DNA from: CAZJDM01 sp964544765
GTDB taxonomy: Bacteria > Bdellovibrionota_B > Oligoflexia > CAYFLR01
Direction: 5' to 3'
NCBI GenBank assembly: GCA_964544765.1
Contig: CAZJDM010000104.1
Location: forward strand, 1 to 15,789
Length of the DNA stretch: 15,789 nucleotides
Positions 13,638 through 15,789 of this stretch are shown one piece after another (the stretch's first letter is position 1; each line of letters begins with the position of its first letter). A model generated the notes under the pieces. It was not told the DNA's origin and ran no database searches. It worked only from the letters and a program-made list of their open reading frames with translations. The position numbers were made by a program, and so were the translations under genes.

Positions 13638-14024
13638 TTAAACATCAATTGATTTTTCATTGATAGTGTATTGGGCTGGATGAGTCCGATATTTTCTCAT
13701 CAAATGGAATAATTCTGCTTGCAAATAATTAGCTAATTTTTGTTTACCTTTTGTTTTTTGAAATTCATTGATTATATCTTTTAATTCATCAATTTTGTTT
13801 AGAGGTGTTTTTTCGCTGCTTTTAATGTCATCTAGTATAGAGTTGAAGGTTATTTTATCTTCAGCTGTTAGTCCATTTATGAATCCATGTCGATGGTACT
13901 TTTTAATTTGTTCCTTTTCTGAGTTTAATTTTATTTTAGCGGAATTTTCTTCAGTTTTTTCTACAATAGCTGGTAGACCACCTTTTGAGTTTAAAAAAAC
14001 AACATCACTTTTAACTGTTTTCAT
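13638..14024 (-). CDS. Hypothetical small protein, paralogue B of a tandem pair
   Basis: Seen: 128 residues, same architecture and nearly the same length as the gene 42 bp downstream (13212-13595). It has a short beta-rich start, KKYHRHGFINGLTAEDKITFNSI (split here as KYHRH, GL, EDK, FN), a coiled-coil-like PLNKIDELKDIINEF, then NYLQAELFHLMRKYRTHP and a final YTINEKSIDV. Amino-acid identity to its neighbour is low to moderate, concentrated in the KYHRH...EDK block, so the duplication is old. The ribosome site before ATG 14024 is weak. It is probably co-transcribed with paralogue A. Function is unknown; the invariant His-Arg-His and acidic positions are candidate functional residues. Confidence 0.8.
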   Translation of the reverse strand: MKTVKSDVVFLNSKGGLPAIVEKTEENSAKIKLNSEKEQIKKYHRHGFINGLTAEDKITFNSILDDIKSSEKTPLNKIDELKDIINEFQKTKGKQKLANYLQAELFHLMRKYRTHPAQYTINEKSIDV

Positions 14025-14114
14025 GATATATCCATATTAATGGGGTTTAATTAAATAGTAGCTTATTGTATAAGAACTAACAATGGGCAATATTTTCCTA
14101 TTGGGAATTAGGTA

Positions 14115-14411
14115 ATGAGGAAGAGTAAAGGTTTTTTTTCAATTGAAAATATTTTATTAAAGATTAGCGAAGTGTTTCCGGTCCCTACAGGATATGAAGT
14201 TACTTTTATAAAGGGATTGTGGCCGGTAATTGTTGGTAAAAGTTTAAACGATATTTCTGAACCCCATTCTTTAAGGGGGCAAGTTTTAATAATTTTATTG
14301 AAAGATGAAAGATGGGTTTCGGTAATGAATATGCATAAAAAAGTCTTATTAAAAAAACTAAAAGGTGTGTTAAAAGATCATCCAATAAATAAAATTCACT
14401 TTATAGTATGA
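14115..14411 (+). CDS. DciA / DUF721 family protein
   Basis: Seen: 98 residues with the family pattern: a helix (KGFFSIENILLKI), the LWPVIVGKSLNDISEPHSL block (W-x-x-IVG then a polar turn), the strand GQVLIILLKDERWVSVM and the closing helix KKVLLKKL, ending in INKIHFIV. Family knowledge: DUF721 proteins include DciA, the replicative-helicase (DnaB) loader or operator used by most bacteria lacking DnaC or DnaI. Short 90-150 residue forms with only this domain are common. The ATG follows a weak TTAGG site. It is transcribed away from the paralogue pair, and its end overlaps the convergent gene at 14396 by 16 bp. The family is well supported; the loader role is inferred. Confidence 0.75.
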   Translation: MRKSKGFFSIENILLKISEVFPVPTGYEVTFIKGLWPVIVGKSLNDISEPHSLRGQVLIILLKDERWVSVMNMHKKVLLKKLKGVLKDHPINKIHFIV

Positions 14412-15772
14412 GCAGATAAGGTTCTTCTATTATTTACTTTAATAGTAGTTAGTTGGTTAGATCTAATTGTGAATTTGTGAGTAGGACTTACTAAATCATT
14501 GTCATTGGGTTTTAATAAATGACGAAAGATATATTCTCCAGGTAATAATTCATAATAATTAGTTGCTTGAAGAAAATGTTCCGCAGATTTTCCGGTCATT
14601 TTGCTTTCAGCGATACCCTCTATTCGCCCCAATTCTTTTTTAGAATAATTAGGATAGAGGACCTTTAAGATACCTGTTGTCAAAGATATAACTTCCATAG
14701 ATTTAAGATTTATTTTGTAAACTGTGCCCTTGGCATCAGACATGCTTATTCCATAATCATTGGGGTAGAGTACTAAATGATTATTAACTTCTGTTTGTTC
14801 TAGTTCTATTTTATTAATAAGATCATATGCTGTATAAGTATTGGGTTCTGAACAAAGATATTCTAAATTGGTTTTACATAAATTGGTTTGATTAATTTGT
14901 AGAATGGAGGTTTGAATATATTTAGACTTGCCAGGTAAAATATAAATTTTCTTTTTAATCTCTCCGAGACCTAAGGAAATATTATAAAGACCCGGTATCA
15001 AGGGATAATAATCGTTGTAATTTAAAATGTGTTTTTTATTAATAAAAGGAAATATATAGTTACTTTTTAAAAACCTGGTTGGGTATTGAATAAATAATTT
15101 CCCATTTTTTAGTTTAAGTGGTTTGTTATTTGTTAGCAAAACCTGTTTAGTAGAACTATTTAGTTCAACAATATAAGTATCTGGTAGAAGGTATAATTTA
15201 TGACCAATAAATTGATGGATTGTTTGTTTGTGATTTTTAGGTAGGTAAACGAAAAATTTGTCTCTAGAAGGCTGAGAAGAAGTAAAGGTGATATAGTTGG
15301 TAAATATGCGTTTAACAGGGGATTGTAAAGATAGCTCAAAGCTGATTTGTTTTAGTAGAAAATTGAATGAATATTCACCTTCAAATAAGTGAATGGCGGT
15401 GTTGGGCCTAAGATTCACGGTGTAATTACCAAATTCTTTAATAGAACAATTTACAGGCAATTTATCTTCCGGTTCGAACCTATCATAGGTATCAATTAAC
15501 ACATAATTGGTTAAAAAGGTATTACGGTGCTTGGGTTTTATTTCGACTGCTCTATAAGAGCAATTGGATAAAATTATGTATTTTCCTGGAGGTAGAAGGA
15601 TTATTTTGTTAAATGAAACTTCTTTTTTTGATATTGCAGATATAATAGACCGATGCCTTGCCGGGACAATATAATAAGTTCCCTGCGTTTTGGCCTTAAC
15701 AATCAGTTCCCCATAATTTTCTGAAGAAGGGGTACAACTTATATTAAAAACCTGAACGAAGGCCAATGCCAT
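14396..15772 (-). CDS. Exported repetitive beta-rich protein, N-terminus beyond window
   Basis: Seen: 458 codons to the ATG at 15772. The frame stays open to the window edge and adds LLPFC before MALAFVQVFNISC, so the ATG lies inside a signal-peptide-like hydrophobic stretch and the true start is probably off the window. The cysteine after NIS is a weak lipobox candidate. Six evenly spaced motifs recur: LLPPGKYII (59-67), LFEGEYSF (129-136), LLPDTYIVE (195-203), LIPGLYNIS (258-266), LYPNDYGIS (335-343) and LLPGEYIF (409-416), about 63-77 residues apart. The 'PG-x-Y-x-I' turn is typical of small beta-sandwich modules such as PEGA or carboxypeptidase-regulatory-like domains. I recognise no named family. 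Infer: a periplasmic or surface protein of six or more beta modules. It overlaps the DciA-like gene by 16 bp, convergent. Confidence 0.75.
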   Translation of the reverse strand: MALAFVQVFNISCTPSSENYGELIVKAKTQGTYYIVPARHRSIISAISKKEVSFNKIILLPPGKYIILSNCSYRAVEIKPKHRNTFLTNYVLIDTYDRFEPEDKLPVNCSIKEFGNYTVNLRPNTAIHLFEGEYSFNFLLKQISFELSLQSPVKRIFTNYITFTSSQPSRDKFFVYLPKNHKQTIHQFIGHKLYLLPDTYIVELNSSTKQVLLTNNKPLKLKNGKLFIQYPTRFLKSNYIFPFINKKHILNYNDYYPLIPGLYNISLGLGEIKKKIYILPGKSKYIQTSILQINQTNLCKTNLEYLCSEPNTYTAYDLINKIELEQTEVNNHLVLYPNDYGISMSDAKGTVYKINLKSMEVISLTTGILKVLYPNYSKKELGRIEGIAESKMTGKSAEHFLQATNYYELLPGEYIFRHLLKPNDNDLVSPTHKFTIRSNQLTTIKVNNRRTLSAHTIK

Positions 15773-15789
15773 ACAGAATGGAAGAAGAA

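Noticed and set aside
1..15789. CRISPR array, tRNA or insertion sequence
   Set aside because: No regularly spaced short repeats, no tRNA-like cloverleaf and no transposase were seen. The recombinase is Xer-like rather than a transposase of a known insertion sequence.

Overview
The window is AT-rich bacterial chromosome with compact, mostly Shine-Dalgarno-led genes. Membrane-anchored solute-binding proteins, Sec-type signals and a proteobacterial-looking 6S RNA suggest a diderm (Gram-negative-type) bacterium. Single-copy housekeeping loci (enolase, 6S RNA, a DciA/DUF721 protein) sit beside accessory genes. I cannot name the phylum. Bdellovibrionota-like or Margulisbacteria-like lineages are only impressions.

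Layout. (1) 1-1865, +: the C-terminal part of a polymorphic toxin, apparently 5'-truncated from an RHS-like protein, followed 17 bp later by a probable immunity gene. (2) 2083-8705, +: a tight five-gene set behind a good sigma70-type promoter. It holds a membrane-anchored family-5 (oligopeptide) solute-binding protein, a radical SAM enzyme with a reduced SPASM region, a 59-codon peptide with a Sec-like leader, a second copy of the binding protein (about 93% identical) lacking the membrane anchor, and a membrane histidine kinase fused to two receiver domains. No ABC permease or ATPase is present. I read this as a candidate modified-peptide signalling system, and it is the most interesting part of the window. 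(3) 8702-9820, -: an AAA_14/DUF4143 ATPase that converges on the kinase gene with a 4-bp overlap. (4) 9869-9906: a perfect 14-bp inverted repeat beside a XerC/D-like recombinase gene (9973-10872, -), which follows a ComEA-like helix-hairpin-helix gene (10896-11270, -). (5) 11397-12659, +: enolase. (6) 12685-12858, -: a 57-codon ORF behind a G8 tract. (7) about 13004-13200, +: 6S RNA, whose 3' strand runs into a (TTCC)5 repeat. (8) 13212-14024, -: two tandem paralogous small proteins of unknown function. (9) 14115-14411, +: DciA/DUF721. (10) 14396-15772 and beyond, -: an exported repetitive protein with six 'L-x-P-G-x-Y' modules, cut by the window end.

In the proposed signalling set, the peptide would be modified by the radical SAM enzyme and exported through its own signal sequence. 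It would be captured by the anchored binding protein and reported to the kinase, whose output leaves through two receiver domains and an unlinked partner. The gene order and motifs are seen directly; the pathway is inference.
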